This document shows positions 7,502-14,658 of a stretch of DNA of 26,891 bases, piece by piece. Location of the stretch: positions 1 through 26,891 of the forward strand of contig JAVVTQ010000022.1 in assembly GCA_036653595.1 (NCBI GenBank), written 5' to 3'. The notes under the pieces were generated by a model. That model worked only from the letters and a program-made list of their open reading frames with translations. It had not been told where the DNA came from and ran no database searches. Position 1 is the first letter of the stretch; the number at the start of each line of letters is the position of its first letter. Source of the DNA: JAVVTQ01 sp036653595 (GTDB lineage Bacteria > Bacillota > Clostridia > Oscillospirales > Ruminococcaceae). Both the position numbers and the translations under genes were made by a program.

Positions 7502-8245
7502 TTACACCGAGAGAAATCTTGACAAAAATTCTTTTGTTTTTTCATGGGAGGGGCTTTGCAAAATCTCATAAGGCGTGCCCTCCTCGCAGATGAAACCATC
7601 CGACATAAAGACAACGTGATTGGCCACATCGCGGGCAAAGGACATCTCGTGGGTGACAACTATCATGGTGTGCCCCTCGGCTGCCAAAGCTTTTATGACA
7701 GACAGAACCTCACCGACCATCTGGGGGTCGAGAGCGGAGGTTGGCTCGTCAAAAAGCAGCACCTCCGGCTCCATGGCAAGGGCTCTGGCAATTGCGGCGC
7801 GTTGCTTTTGACCGCCGGAAAGTTGATGGGGCTTCGCGTTGATATACGGCTCCATTCCTACCTTTGAGAGGTACTTGATGGCTGTGGAGTATGCCTCTTC
7901 CTTGCTTTTTTTGAGAACTTTTTGTGTGCCGACCATGCAGTTTTGCAGCACGGTCATATTGCTAAAAAGGTTAAAGTTTTGAAAAACCATGCCGACCTTT
8001 GCACGATAAAGCGACACATTTTTAAAATGCGTGCCGATATCCTCGCCGTGAAAAAGTATAGAGCCGCCGGTGGGATATTCCAGCCTGTTTATGCAGCGAA
8101 GAAGAGTGGATTTTCCGGATCCGGAAGCTCCGATAATGCAGGTGACGTCGCCCTCGTGAACCGAAAAATCGATATCCTTAAGTACTTGGGTTTCACCGAA
8201 GCTTTTGCTGAGGTGCGAGATCTCGATGATTTCAAAGTTGCTCAT
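7502..8245 (-). CDS. polar amino acid (predicted lysine) ABC transporter, ATP-binding protein
   Basis: The 247-residue protein is a complete HisP/GlnQ-type ATPase. It has Walker A GASGSGKST (39-47), the Q-loop VGMVFQNFNLF (84-94), signature LSGGQKQRAAIARA (142-155), Walker B VLLFDEPTSALDP (162-174) and the switch H199 (VVTHE). It powers uptake of a polar amino acid across the inner membrane with the permease and binding protein encoded just upstream. Its ATG overlaps the permease stop as ATGA, so the two are translationally coupled. The substrate is inferred to be lysine because the operon begins with a lysine riboswitch; the protein itself does not show this. It is the last gene before a terminator. 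Confidence 0.93.
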   Translation of the reverse strand: MSNFEIIEISHLSKSFGETQVLKDIDFSVHEGDVTCIIGASGSGKSTLLRCINRLEYPTGGSILFHGEDIGTHFKNVSLYRAKVGMVFQNFNLFSNMTVLQNCMVGTQKVLKKSKEEAYSTAIKYLSKVGMEPYINAKPHQLSGGQKQRAAIARALAMEPEVLLFDEPTSALDPQMVGEVLSVIKALAAEGHTMIVVTHEMSFARDVANHVVFMSDGFICEEGTPYEILQSPSHEKTKEFLSRFLSV

Positions 8246-9039
8246 CGCTCGTCGAACCTCCTTTTCTTGGAATATTTACTCATACCGCTTGTGTGAGCGA
8301 GAGTGTCCTTTGTTGCGAGGTCATAATTGTCAGGACCGTCCATTTTGCGTTCGATGAGGCGCAGTATGCGTGACAGGGTGACGGTCATGATGAGGTATAT
8401 GACCATGGCTATTGTGAAAGCCTCAAAGAAAGTGTAGTAGGAGCCTGCCACTGAGTTTGAGACGAAAAACAGCTCTACAGTTCCTATTATGCTCAGCACG
8501 CAGGTGTCCTTTATATTTATTATCAGGTTGTTGCCTATCTGCGGCATGATATTTCGCAGTGCCTGAGGAAGTATAACACTTGTCATTATTTGCAGATGTG
8601 TCATGCCGATTGCCTTGGCGCCGTCGGTTTGCCCCTCATCAATCGAGAGAATTCCTCCGCGCACAGTCTCTGCCATGTATGCGCCCGTATTGACTGAGAC
8701 AATCAAAAATGCGGCAAAATACATATTCATTTGAACACCCATGTACTGGGCGGCGCCATAAAAGATGAAAGCCGCCTGCACCATCATGGGCGTGCCGCGA
8801 AACACCTCGACATAAATTCCCAATAATAGTTTGGCAAAGTTGAGAAGCAGGCGCTTTAACCAAAAGTCGCGCTTTGTAACCGGAATTGTCTGCACTATTC
8901 CGACACCAAGACCGATTATACAGCCTATTACGGTTCCCACAAGCGCTATGAGCAGCGTGTTGCCGGCGCCGCGCAGAAAAGATGTGCCGTATTCTTGAAT
9001 AAAAAATACTATTCGACCCCAAAAATCATCAGGAAACAT
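8242..9039 (-). CDS. polar amino acid (predicted lysine) ABC transporter, permease
   Basis: The 265-residue membrane protein is a HisM/HisQ/GlnP-family permease. It has an N-terminal helix (GAGNTLLIALVGTVIGCIIGLGVGIV), the family motif GTPMMVQAAFIFYG (about residues 100-113), and the EAA loop DGAKAIGMTHLQIMTSVILPQALRNIMP that contacts the ATPase. About five membrane segments are seen. A single permease gene suggests a homodimer. AGGAG lies 6 nt before the ATG; the gene begins 18 nt after the binding protein stop and overlaps the ATPase gene by 4 nt. The C-terminal tail after the last helix is long and charged (about 35 residues). Confidence 0.92.
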   Translation of the reverse strand: MFPDDFWGRIVFFIQEYGTSFLRGAGNTLLIALVGTVIGCIIGLGVGIVQTIPVTKRDFWLKRLLLNFAKLLLGIYVEVFRGTPMMVQAAFIFYGAAQYMGVQMNMYFAAFLIVSVNTGAYMAETVRGGILSIDEGQTDGAKAIGMTHLQIMTSVILPQALRNIMPQIGNNLIINIKDTCVLSIIGTVELFFVSNSVAGSYYTFFEAFTIAMVIYLIMTVTLSRILRLIERKMDGPDNYDLATKDTLAHTSGMSKYSKKRRFDER

Positions 9040-9057
9040 CAGTTGCTCCTATAAATA

Positions 9058-9879
9058 TTATTTTGATAAAGGCTGTGCCAAAATCGCATCGGCCATCATT
9101 TTTTCAAAATCGGCTGTAGTGAGATTGGCGAGAGCAGCGTTGAGCGCGTCGAGAAGCTCTGTATTGCCCTTTTTGACGGAAATTCCAATGTTAATTTCCT
9201 CTTCGGATACCTTAAAATCATCTGCGGAGCCGGCAAAATTGAGCACCTTCAAGTCGGGGTAAGCGATGACCGCGGCCTGTGCCGTCGGGGCGTCGGTTAC
9301 GACCAAATCAACAATTCCGGAATTGAGCGCGACGAGCATGGAGGGTGCGGTTTCCATCGCTGTCTGAATGGCGCAGTTTGGAATCTGGGGAAGGCAAACA
9401 TCATACCATATGGTGTTAATCTGCGAGGTTGCCTTTGCACCGTCCAAATCGGCGACGCTCTTAGCATTCGCAAACTTGCTCGAAGAAGATGTCAGAGCGA
9501 CGACGGAGGCATAGTAATAGGGCGTTGTGAAATCAACTGCTTTCAGTCTTTTTGCAGTTATCGATTGACCCGCAATAACACAGTCAATTGTGCCGGACTG
9601 AACGGCGACAGGCAGCGAGTCCCAATCAATTTTCTTTATCTGAAGCTCCAGGCCCATCTTGTCAGCCAGGTATTTTGCCATCATAACGTCATAACCGTAC
9701 GCATATTCTCCCGTATCAGCGATGGGAACCGCGCCGTTGGAATCGTCAATCTGCGACCAGTTGTAGGGCGCATAAGCACATTCCATGCCGACGCGCAGCA
9801 CTTTGTCAGAAGATTTTTCGCAGGAGGCCATGGAGAGCAGAAGAACAAGAGACAGAGCTAAGGTCATAATTCTTTTCAT
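9058..9879 (-). CDS. polar amino acid (predicted lysine) ABC transporter, substrate-binding lipoprotein
   Basis: The 273-residue protein is a family 3 extracellular solute-binding protein. It begins MKRIMTLALSLVLLLSMASC, a signal peptide with a lipobox; C20 would be lipidated by an Lgt such as the one encoded further on. KVLRVGMECAYAPYNW is the usual start of the mature domain, and GYDVMMAKYLADKMGL, DWDSLPVAVQSGTIDCVIAGQSIT and VDFTTPYYYASV are family motifs. I chose the ATG at 9877-9879 because GAGG lies 8 nt upstream; a GTG three codons earlier falls inside that site. It is the first gene of the importer operon, downstream of a lysine riboswitch, so lysine is the likely ligand. Confidence 0.92.
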   Translation of the reverse strand: MKRIMTLALSLVLLLSMASCEKSSDKVLRVGMECAYAPYNWSQIDDSNGAVPIADTGEYAYGYDVMMAKYLADKMGLELQIKKIDWDSLPVAVQSGTIDCVIAGQSITAKRLKAVDFTTPYYYASVVALTSSSSKFANAKSVADLDGAKATSQINTIWYDVCLPQIPNCAIQTAMETAPSMLVALNSGIVDLVVTDAPTAQAAVIAYPDLKVLNFAGSADDFKVSEEEINIGISVKKGNTELLDALNAALANLTTADFEKMMADAILAQPLSK

Positions 9880-9908
9880 TTTGTACACCTCAAAATATAA
9901 TTTAAAAA

Positions 9909-9940
9909 CCGCAGCGCTTCACTTAAGTGAAGCGCTGCGG
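9909..9940 (-). terminator. riboswitch-controlled attenuator terminator (perfect 32-bp palindrome)
   Basis: The two arms CCGCAGCGCTTCAC and GTGAAGCGCTGCGG are separated by TTAA and pair perfectly. Read on the minus strand, the hairpin is followed by TTTTTAAATTATATTTT. It sits between the lysine aptamer and the binding protein gene. The arm also pairs with an upstream copy GTGAAGCGCT (minus strand 9996-9987), which would act as antiterminator. It therefore works as a transcription attenuator. Confidence 0.92.
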
Positions 9941-9980
9941 CAAATTGAAAATCAAGTTTAAAAAATAAACTATTATGTTC

Positions 9981-10144
9981 AATGATAGCGCTTCACAGAC
10001 AAGTGACAGTTCGGTGCATATTCTGCACCGACCCAGCTAAAACAACTAAAGGCAAGATGTTTTGCTTCGGCGAAAATTCCTTTTCTCATATGCGGATGCC
10101 TGTCCTTGCGTATGAGTACTTATAATTTCCGCGCCTCTACCATT
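9981..10144 (-). promoter_or_regulatory. lysine riboswitch (L-box)
   Basis: On the minus strand this leader has the L-box marks in order: AGAGGCGCGG...ATAAGTA (5' core), TTCGCCGAAGC, TTTTAGCTGGGTCGGTGCA...TGCACCGAACTGTCA. These match AGAGGUGCG, the GUCGCCGAAGC segment and the GCUGG...UGCA...CUGUCA end of the lysC leader. A P1 helix can form between AATGGTAG (10144-10137) and CTATCATT (9988-9981) with one G-U pair. Just before the P1 3' arm lies GTGAAGCGCT (9996-9987), complementary to the terminator arm. With lysine bound, P1 forms and the terminator ends transcription; without lysine the antiterminator forms. The regulated operon is the ABC importer. Confidence 0.93.
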
Positions 10145-10192
10145 ATTATTTGGAAATTCCCAAATAACAAAGTGTACTATTCAGTTTTGACA

Positions 10193-10221
10193 AATCTAAC
10201 ACACCGCAAATCAAATGTCAA
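10193..10221 (-). promoter_or_regulatory. promoter of the riboswitch/ABC importer operon
   Basis: On the minus strand TTGACA (10221-10216), a 17-nt spacer and TAGATT (10198-10193) form a good promoter about 50 bp upstream of the aptamer. The distance leaves a short 5' lead before P1. Confidence 0.75.
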
Positions 10222-10349
10222 GCAAAAATCAAAAAACATTAGCCGGGAAGTCACAATGCATTCTATGTTCGGCCGTGTGACTATATTCCGGGAGATCTGT
10301 CCTAAAAAATTACGAGCCAATTTCAAATCGCCCGAAAGAGGAATGCCGG

Positions 10350-10514
10350 ATGGAAACAAATAGACGGGAAAGGGCATTGCAAAAAGCATATATAGAACAC
10401 TTGTGTGCTTTGGCTCAAAAGTGGGACAAAGACGTTTTTACGATTTCGCGCTACTCTTTATCGCGCTTTGAACGAAGGTATTTAACAGCTTGTGTTCCTG
10501 CAATCATTCCCTGA
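10350..10514 (+). CDS. possible small protein, 54 aa, convergent with the flavoprotein gene
   Basis: An open frame of 54 codons begins METNRRERALQKAYIEHL and runs to a TGA inside the 3' end of the opposite-strand thioredoxin reductase-like gene, a 64-bp overlap. AGAGGA lies 8 nt upstream of the ATG, and the first two thirds are Lys/Arg/Glu-rich and helix-forming. I recognise no family. The overlap and the lack of a clear promoter speak against it, the ribosome binding site for it. The rest of the intergenic stretch 10222-10349 shows nothing I can name. Confidence 0.25.
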   Translation: METNRRERALQKAYIEHLCALAQKWDKDVFTISRYSLSRFERRYLTACVPAIIP

Positions 10515-11320
10515 TAAACAGCCTTCGCGACCTGCAAAAGGCCGCCTGTGCAGTCTCCAGCGGCAAAAATTCCGGGAACTGTTGTTGCGCAGCTTTCATC
10601 AACAAGAATTGCGCTTCCATTTGTCTGTGCGCCGAGCTTTTTTGCGAGATCGGAGCTTCCCGCAGAACCGTATGCCACAAAGCAGCCCTCGACCGCAAGC
10701 TCTGTGCCGTCTTCAAAAACGATGTGGGAAAGTCTTTCGGAGCCTCGGAGCAGCTTTATCTTTTTATCAATTATTTGCATGGATTCAGGGAAAACAGAAT
10801 CGGTTTTCTCGCCGTCTGTCAGAACTGTGACAGAGCCTGCGACGTGCGCCAGCTCGCGCGCCTCACTCAGGGCATATTCACCGCCGCCCAGCACCGCAAC
10901 ATCTTTTCCCCTGTAGAAAAAAGCATCGCATACGGCGCAGTAACTGACCCCGCTGCCCTCAAAGCCCACAAGACCCGGTATGGGCGGAGTCCTGCGCTGA
11001 GCACCGGTTGCAATTATGACGCATTCGCACGGATAAGCTCCTTTGGAGGTTTTGACAGTATAGGGATTCGAAAAGTCGACGCCGACGACCTCGTCCTCGA
11101 CAATTTCCACACCGAGATTGCCCGCTTGTTCTAGTCCCGCGGAATATAGCTCGGCGCCGCTTATTCCATATGGAAAGCCATAGTAATTGTCGATGCTCTC
11201 TGCTTTTCCGAGAGAGCTTTTTTTGTTTGCCACGATGAGAGTCTCGATGTTTGCGCGCCGCGAATAGAGTGCCGCGGAGACTCCGGCAGGTCCGCCTCCG
11301 ACTATAACCAGCTTTGGCAT
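10451..11320 (-). CDS. thioredoxin reductase-like FAD flavoprotein, atypical NADPH region
   Basis: The 289-residue protein has the fold marks of low-molecular-weight thioredoxin reductases: FAD motif GGGPAG (8-13), ATG at 105-107, redox-active CAVC (128-131), and the second FAD motif GIFAAGD (250-256). It is shorter than E. coli TrxB (about 320). The second nucleotide motif is GGGEYA (145-150) rather than the usual GGGDSA, and the HRRxxxR segment that binds the NADPH phosphate is absent (LTDGEKTD there). It may therefore use another donor, such as ferredoxin, as known for some clostridial flavin thioredoxin reductases; this is inference. GAGGTG lies 5 nt before the ATG. The gene stands alone behind its own promoter. 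Confidence 0.85.
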   Translation of the reverse strand: MPKLVIVGGGPAGVSAALYSRRANIETLIVANKKSSLGKAESIDNYYGFPYGISGAELYSAGLEQAGNLGVEIVEDEVVGVDFSNPYTVKTSKGAYPCECVIIATGAQRRTPPIPGLVGFEGSGVSYCAVCDAFFYRGKDVAVLGGGEYALSEARELAHVAGSVTVLTDGEKTDSVFPESMQIIDKKIKLLRGSERLSHIVFEDGTELAVEGCFVAYGSAGSSDLAKKLGAQTNGSAILVDESCATTVPGIFAAGDCTGGLLQVAKAVYQGMIAGTQAVKYLRSKRDKE

Positions 11321-11349
11321 TTTTGCACCTCTTAATTTTTATTGTCTAT

Positions 11350-11378
11350 ATTTTATCCCATTTGCAGCAAAAAACCAA
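11350..11378 (-). promoter_or_regulatory. promoter of the thioredoxin reductase-like gene
   Basis: On the minus strand TTGGTT (11378-11373), a 17-nt spacer and TAAAAT (11355-11350) lie about 30 bp before the start codon. Confidence 0.65.
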
Positions 11379-11472
11379 CAGATGAGAGAATAACAGCTTT
11401 TACACATACTTAATCAATGTCTGAAATATTTGCTTTTGCGAGCCTAACAAAATTGTTGATAGAATTTTGAGA

Positions 11473-11544
11473 TAATTATCAAAATTGCAAGGCAAAACAT
11501 ATAATGCGAAGTTGCAATAATGAATATTCTGTTAATTATCAAAA
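11473..11544. repeat. two 12-bp direct repeats 60 bp apart upstream of the five-gene operon
   Basis: TAATTATCAAAA occurs at 11473-11484 and again at 11533-11544, exactly 60 bp apart. The first copy overlaps the 10-bp palindrome GATAATTATC (11471-11480). The rest of this A/T-rich intergenic stretch holds no gene. The position upstream of the operon promoter suggests binding sites for an unknown regulator, but A/T richness makes chance repeats easier. Confidence 0.4.
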
Positions 11545-11590
11545 AAATGAGTTAAAATCAACAAAACTGTCTTTCAATCTCAAAGTATTT

Positions 11591-11599
11591 TGTTATAAT
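11591..11599 (+). promoter_or_regulatory. extended -10 promoter of the five-gene operon
   Basis: TGTTATAAT is an exact extended -10 element (TGnTATAAT). The -35 region is poor, as often with extended -10 promoters. Transcription would start near 11606, giving a leader of about 135 nt. Confidence 0.75.
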
Positions 11600-11605
11600 T
11601 GTTTT

Positions 11606-11739
11606 ATAAAGTCGGGGGCTGAGAGTATATGAGCAGATAATTGCGCAATTGACATACCATGTCCGCAAGGAAGGTTGTGGACGATGGCTTGTTTTTTATG
11701 CAAACAGCTTCTTATGGAAATTTTAAAGGAGGAAGGATA
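11606..11739 (+). promoter_or_regulatory. structured 5' leader of the five-gene operon, class unknown
   Basis: The leader between promoter and first start codon is longer than needed and holds several possible helices: the palindrome AATTGCGCAATT (near 11639-11650), GACAT/ATGTC around a 3-nt loop, and GTCCGCA pairing with TGTGGAC across the purine loop AGGAAGGT. It begins with GGGGGCTGAGAG, reminiscent of the TPP riboswitch CUGAGA box, but the CCC partner and the CUGAUCUGG...CCAGCGUAGGGAA part are missing. I cannot place it in a known riboswitch class. Confidence 0.35.
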
Positions 11740-12495
11740 TTGAAAGACCAAACGACGCTTGCATATATCAACATGTACGCGGTGCTCAAGGATCTTGAGG
11801 TACTGTGCGAGCTTGACGACGAGGCAAAGGCAATCGCAAAAACAAAGAAACCGATTTCGATTGGCTTTAATGTCACGGATGGGCCGAAAGCAACGCTCTT
11901 TTTCGAAAACGGCAGCTGCAAAATGAAGGAGGGTCTGGAGGGTAAGATAAAGCTTAAGCTCAGTTCTCCCGAGCATCTGAATCTGATGGTCGACGGGGCA
12001 AAGAACCCGCTTCCCTACGGCGGCTTTACAAAGCTGTCTTTTCTTTTGAAAGATTTTACAAAGCTCACTGACATTATGACGAAATACCTAAAGGCGTCAG
12101 ATGATGATTTAAAGAACCGCGTGTTCTACGAAAAAAGCACCACAATGATGTTTTATCTTGTGGCCAACGCGCTCAGTGCAATCGGAAATTACGACAAGCT
12201 GGGAGCGATAAGCGCATCCAAAATTCCAGACGGTACAATTGCTCTTGAGGTTGGCGGAGGCCCAAGTGCCGAAATTGTGGTCAAGAACGGAAAGATGACA
12301 ACTAACAACCACAAGGCCGAAAATCCCCGCTCATACATGATTTTCAGAAGCTACGAGGTGGCGAGAGGCCTTTTTGAGGGCACGGTGGATGCGATGAGCG
12401 CTCTTGCGGCGGGCGATGTTGTTATGAGAGGCTTTATCCCGATGATTGACAACCTCAACAAGCTTTTGTCAAGAGTTGCAATCTATTTAGGCTAG
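11740..12495 (+). CDS. tandem SCP2-like protein, first of the five-gene operon
   Basis: This 251-residue protein starts at TTG 11740: AAAGGAGG lies 7 nt upstream, which decides the start over the ATG codons further up. It seems to hold two SCP2-like (sterol carrier protein 2 fold) halves. The first half (about 30-115) has FNVTDGPKATLFFENGSCK, SSPEHLNLMVDG and PLPYGGFTKLS. The second (about 165-250) has IALEVGGGPSAEIVVKNGK, SYEVARGLFEG and ALAAGDVVMRG. SCP2 folds bind hydrophobic ligands in the cytoplasm. No signal or membrane segment is seen. The last gene of the operon is a divergent paralogue. The next gene starts 10 nt after the stop. The fold call is from patterns only; the ligand is unknown. 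Confidence 0.65.
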   Translation: MKDQTTLAYINMYAVLKDLEVLCELDDEAKAIAKTKKPISIGFNVTDGPKATLFFENGSCKMKEGLEGKIKLKLSSPEHLNLMVDGAKNPLPYGGFTKLSFLLKDFTKLTDIMTKYLKASDDDLKNRVFYEKSTTMMFYLVANALSAIGNYDKLGAISASKIPDGTIALEVGGGPSAEIVVKNGKMTTNNHKAENPRSYMIFRSYEVARGLFEGTVDAMSALAAGDVVMRGFIPMIDNLNKLLSRVAIYLG

Positions 12496-12505
12496 GGAGG
12501 AAAAA

Positions 12506-13771
12506 ATGAAAATTAATACATACGAAAAAAGTGACGCGATGCTGGCACGCGCCTCAAAGGTAATACCGGCAGGTGTATACGGACATCTGGGGCCGGCAGA
12601 GGGCTGCTTTATACCAATTTCCGCGTACCCGAAATTTTGCAAGAAAGCAAAGGGCAGCTACTTTTGGGATCTTGACGACAATAAATATCTTGATTTAATG
12701 AGTGCTTATGGGCCAAACGTGTTGGGCTATTGCGACGATGATGTGGACAAGGCGGCGATGGAGCAGATGAAGCTCGGAAACTGCACTACTATGCCGCAGA
12801 CTAAGATGGTCGAGCTGGCCGAGCTGATGGTAGACACGGTAAAGAGCGCAGACTGGTCATTTTTTGCAAAAAACGGAGGCGACGTCACCACTCTGGCAAT
12901 CCTGACAGCGCGCGCCGCGACAGGAAAAAAGAAAATAATTTTTGTCGAAAACTATTATCACGGTGTGGCACAGTGGACGCAGCGCGCCGACGCACCGTGG
13001 GTGCTTCCCGGTGAAGTCGAAAATAACCTCATGGTCAAGTGGAACAGCATAGAGGACTTGAAAAGGGTTATTGCCGAGAACAAGGACGATATCGCGTGCT
13101 TTATTTCCACGCCATATATGCATGGCAACTTTATCGACAATGAGCTGCCGGAAAAGGGCTATTGGCAGGAAGTGCGAAAAATCTGCACGGATAATGGGAT
13201 TATTCTTATAGTGGACGACGTGCGTTGCGGATTCCGTCTAGACATTGCGGGCAGCGACCACTACTATGGATTTGAGGCTGACCTTATATGCTTTTGCAAG
13301 GCGATTGCAAACGGATGGAACGTGTCATGTCTTTGCGGAAAGGATTTTTTAAAGGGCACCGTTTCGGGGATAAGCTATACCGGAAGCTATTGGATGAGCG
13401 CCGTGCCATTTGCCGCGGGAATTGCCTGTATAAACAAGATGAGGGATATGGACGGCGCAAATAGGCATCTTGAGCTTGGCAGAAAAATATCGGCGAATCT
13501 GGCCTCTGCGGCAGCGCAAAACGGAGTTAATTTGGTGATTTCGGGAGAGCCGAGTCTCTTCTATCTTAGAATAGCGGACGATGACACTCTTTTGCTGCAT
13601 CAGGAGTGGATAGCCGAAATAGTAAAGCGCGGTGTGTTTATGACAAACCACCACAATCACTTTACAAATTTGTCACTGACCGACAAGGACATAGAGCTTG
13701 TCGGGGAGGTTGCAGATGACGCGTTTAAAGCGCTCACAGGCAGCCACCCCGAAGTAAATTGGAAAAAGTAA
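12506..13771 (+). CDS. class III PLP aminotransferase, glutamate-1-semialdehyde aminomutase-like
   Basis: The 421-residue protein is a fold-type I, class III PLP enzyme. Recognisable parts are the N-terminal substrate region KVIPAGVYGHLGP, the phosphate-binding segment NGGDVTTLAILTARAATG (123-140), YHG at 151-153, IILIVDDVRCGF (232-243), and the Schiff-base Lys K265 in CFCKAIANGW. The usual DEVxTGF is DDVRCGF, with Asp in place of Glu. The closest known relatives by pattern are GSA 2,1-aminomutase and its secondary-metabolism cousins, but no haem biosynthesis gene is near, and the context (transketolase, SCP2-like proteins) suggests a sugar or keto product as substrate. GGGAGG lies 6 nt before the ATG. 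It probably transfers an amino group; the substrate is unknown. Confidence 0.85.
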   Translation: MKINTYEKSDAMLARASKVIPAGVYGHLGPAEGCFIPISAYPKFCKKAKGSYFWDLDDNKYLDLMSAYGPNVLGYCDDDVDKAAMEQMKLGNCTTMPQTKMVELAELMVDTVKSADWSFFAKNGGDVTTLAILTARAATGKKKIIFVENYYHGVAQWTQRADAPWVLPGEVENNLMVKWNSIEDLKRVIAENKDDIACFISTPYMHGNFIDNELPEKGYWQEVRKICTDNGIILIVDDVRCGFRLDIAGSDHYYGFEADLICFCKAIANGWNVSCLCGKDFLKGTVSGISYTGSYWMSAVPFAAGIACINKMRDMDGANRHLELGRKISANLASAAAQNGVNLVISGEPSLFYLRIADDDTLLLHQEWIAEIVKRGVFMTNHHNHFTNLSLTDKDIELVGEVADDAFKALTGSHPEVNWKK

Positions 13772-13786
13772 AGGAGGATTACAGAT

Positions 13787-14656
13787 ATGGCATTGACTAA
13801 AAAAGAGTGGCTGGAGCTTGAAAAAACCGCCTCAAGAATTCGCCAGCTGACACTCGAGACTTGCAACTGGGCGGGGAGCGCTCATATGGGCGGAAGCTAT
13901 AGCGCAACTGATTTTCTTTCACTTCTCTACTACAAATATCTCAACTTTGACCCGAAAAATTATGAGGATGAAAACCGTGACAGATGCGTTGTCAGCAAGG
14001 GACATATCGGTGTTTGCTTAGCGTCAATGTTCTGCGACTTGGGTTTGATTGACAGAGAAGAGCTCAAGACCTTTAACCTCACAAAGAGCAAGCTGGGAAT
14101 GCACCTGGACTCAAACAAGGTCAAGGGGCTCGACGCCTCTACCGGTTCGCTGGGACATGGCAGTTCGTTGGCGCTCGGGATGGCGCTTGCGGCTCGTGTC
14201 CTTAAAAAAAGTTATAAAACATGGCTGCTGCTCGGAGACGGGGAATGTGACGAAGGCAGTGTTTGGGAAGCCGCGATGGCAACTGCAAACTACAATGTGA
14301 CAGACCTTATAACGGTTGTTGACAGAAATAAGGCGATGATAGACGGCTTTACCGAGGACGTGATGAAGCTTGAGCCATTTGCCGACAAATGGCGTGCATT
14401 TGGTTTCGATGTGGTCGAGGTCAACGGACATGATATGCCGAAGCTGAGCGATGCAATGGAATATGCGCTTAAAGCGAAGGACAAACCCGTCTGCATAATA
14501 CTCGACACGATAAAGGGCGAGGGAATCAGCTTTATGGCCGGAGACTACAAGTGGCATTACGGCGCCATGGACAGCTCGAAGTTTGAAATCGGCATGAAGG
14601 ATCTCAAGGAATACGAAGCGAAGCGTCTTGAAAGAGTCGAAAAGGAGGCAAAATAA
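13787..14656 (+). CDS. transketolase, N-terminal (TPP pyrophosphate-binding) subunit
   Basis: The 289-residue protein is the N-terminal half of a split transketolase. It carries SAHMGGS (H33), CVVSKGH (H73), GSLGHG (120-125) and the TPP/Mg motif GDGECDEG...DRN (150-157 to 181). The motif and histidines are intact, so it should bind TPP. Split transketolases (N and C subunits as separate genes) are common in anaerobes and archaea and form a heterotetramer. AAAGGAGG lies upstream of the ATG, and the C-terminal subunit gene follows after 2 nt. Placement in an operon with an aminotransferase, rather than with pentose phosphate genes, suggests a special substrate, possibly a two-carbon transfer in a biosynthetic route. 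Confidence 0.9.
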   Translation: MALTKKEWLELEKTASRIRQLTLETCNWAGSAHMGGSYSATDFLSLLYYKYLNFDPKNYEDENRDRCVVSKGHIGVCLASMFCDLGLIDREELKTFNLTKSKLGMHLDSNKVKGLDASTGSLGHGSSLALGMALAARVLKKSYKTWLLLGDGECDEGSVWEAAMATANYNVTDLITVVDRNKAMIDGFTEDVMKLEPFADKWRAFGFDVVEVNGHDMPKLSDAMEYALKAKDKPVCIILDTIKGEGISFMAGDYKWHYGAMDSSKFEIGMKDLKEYEAKRLERVEKEAK

Positions 14657-14658
14657 GT

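Noticed and set aside
9057..9888. GTG start of the binding lipoprotein three codons before the ATG
   Set aside because: The GTG is part of the GAGGTG ribosome binding site; the ATG at 9879 gives normal spacing and a standard signal peptide.
10177..10389. 70-codon minus-strand frame across the importer promoter
   Set aside because: Overlaps the TTGACA/TAGATT promoter of the riboswitch and has no convincing ribosome binding site or family.
11610..11690. TPP riboswitch before the transketolase operon
   Set aside because: Only GGGG and CUGAGA agree. The CCC strand of P2 and the CUGAUCUGG...CCAGCGUAGGGAA segment are absent, so I kept it as an unclassified leader.
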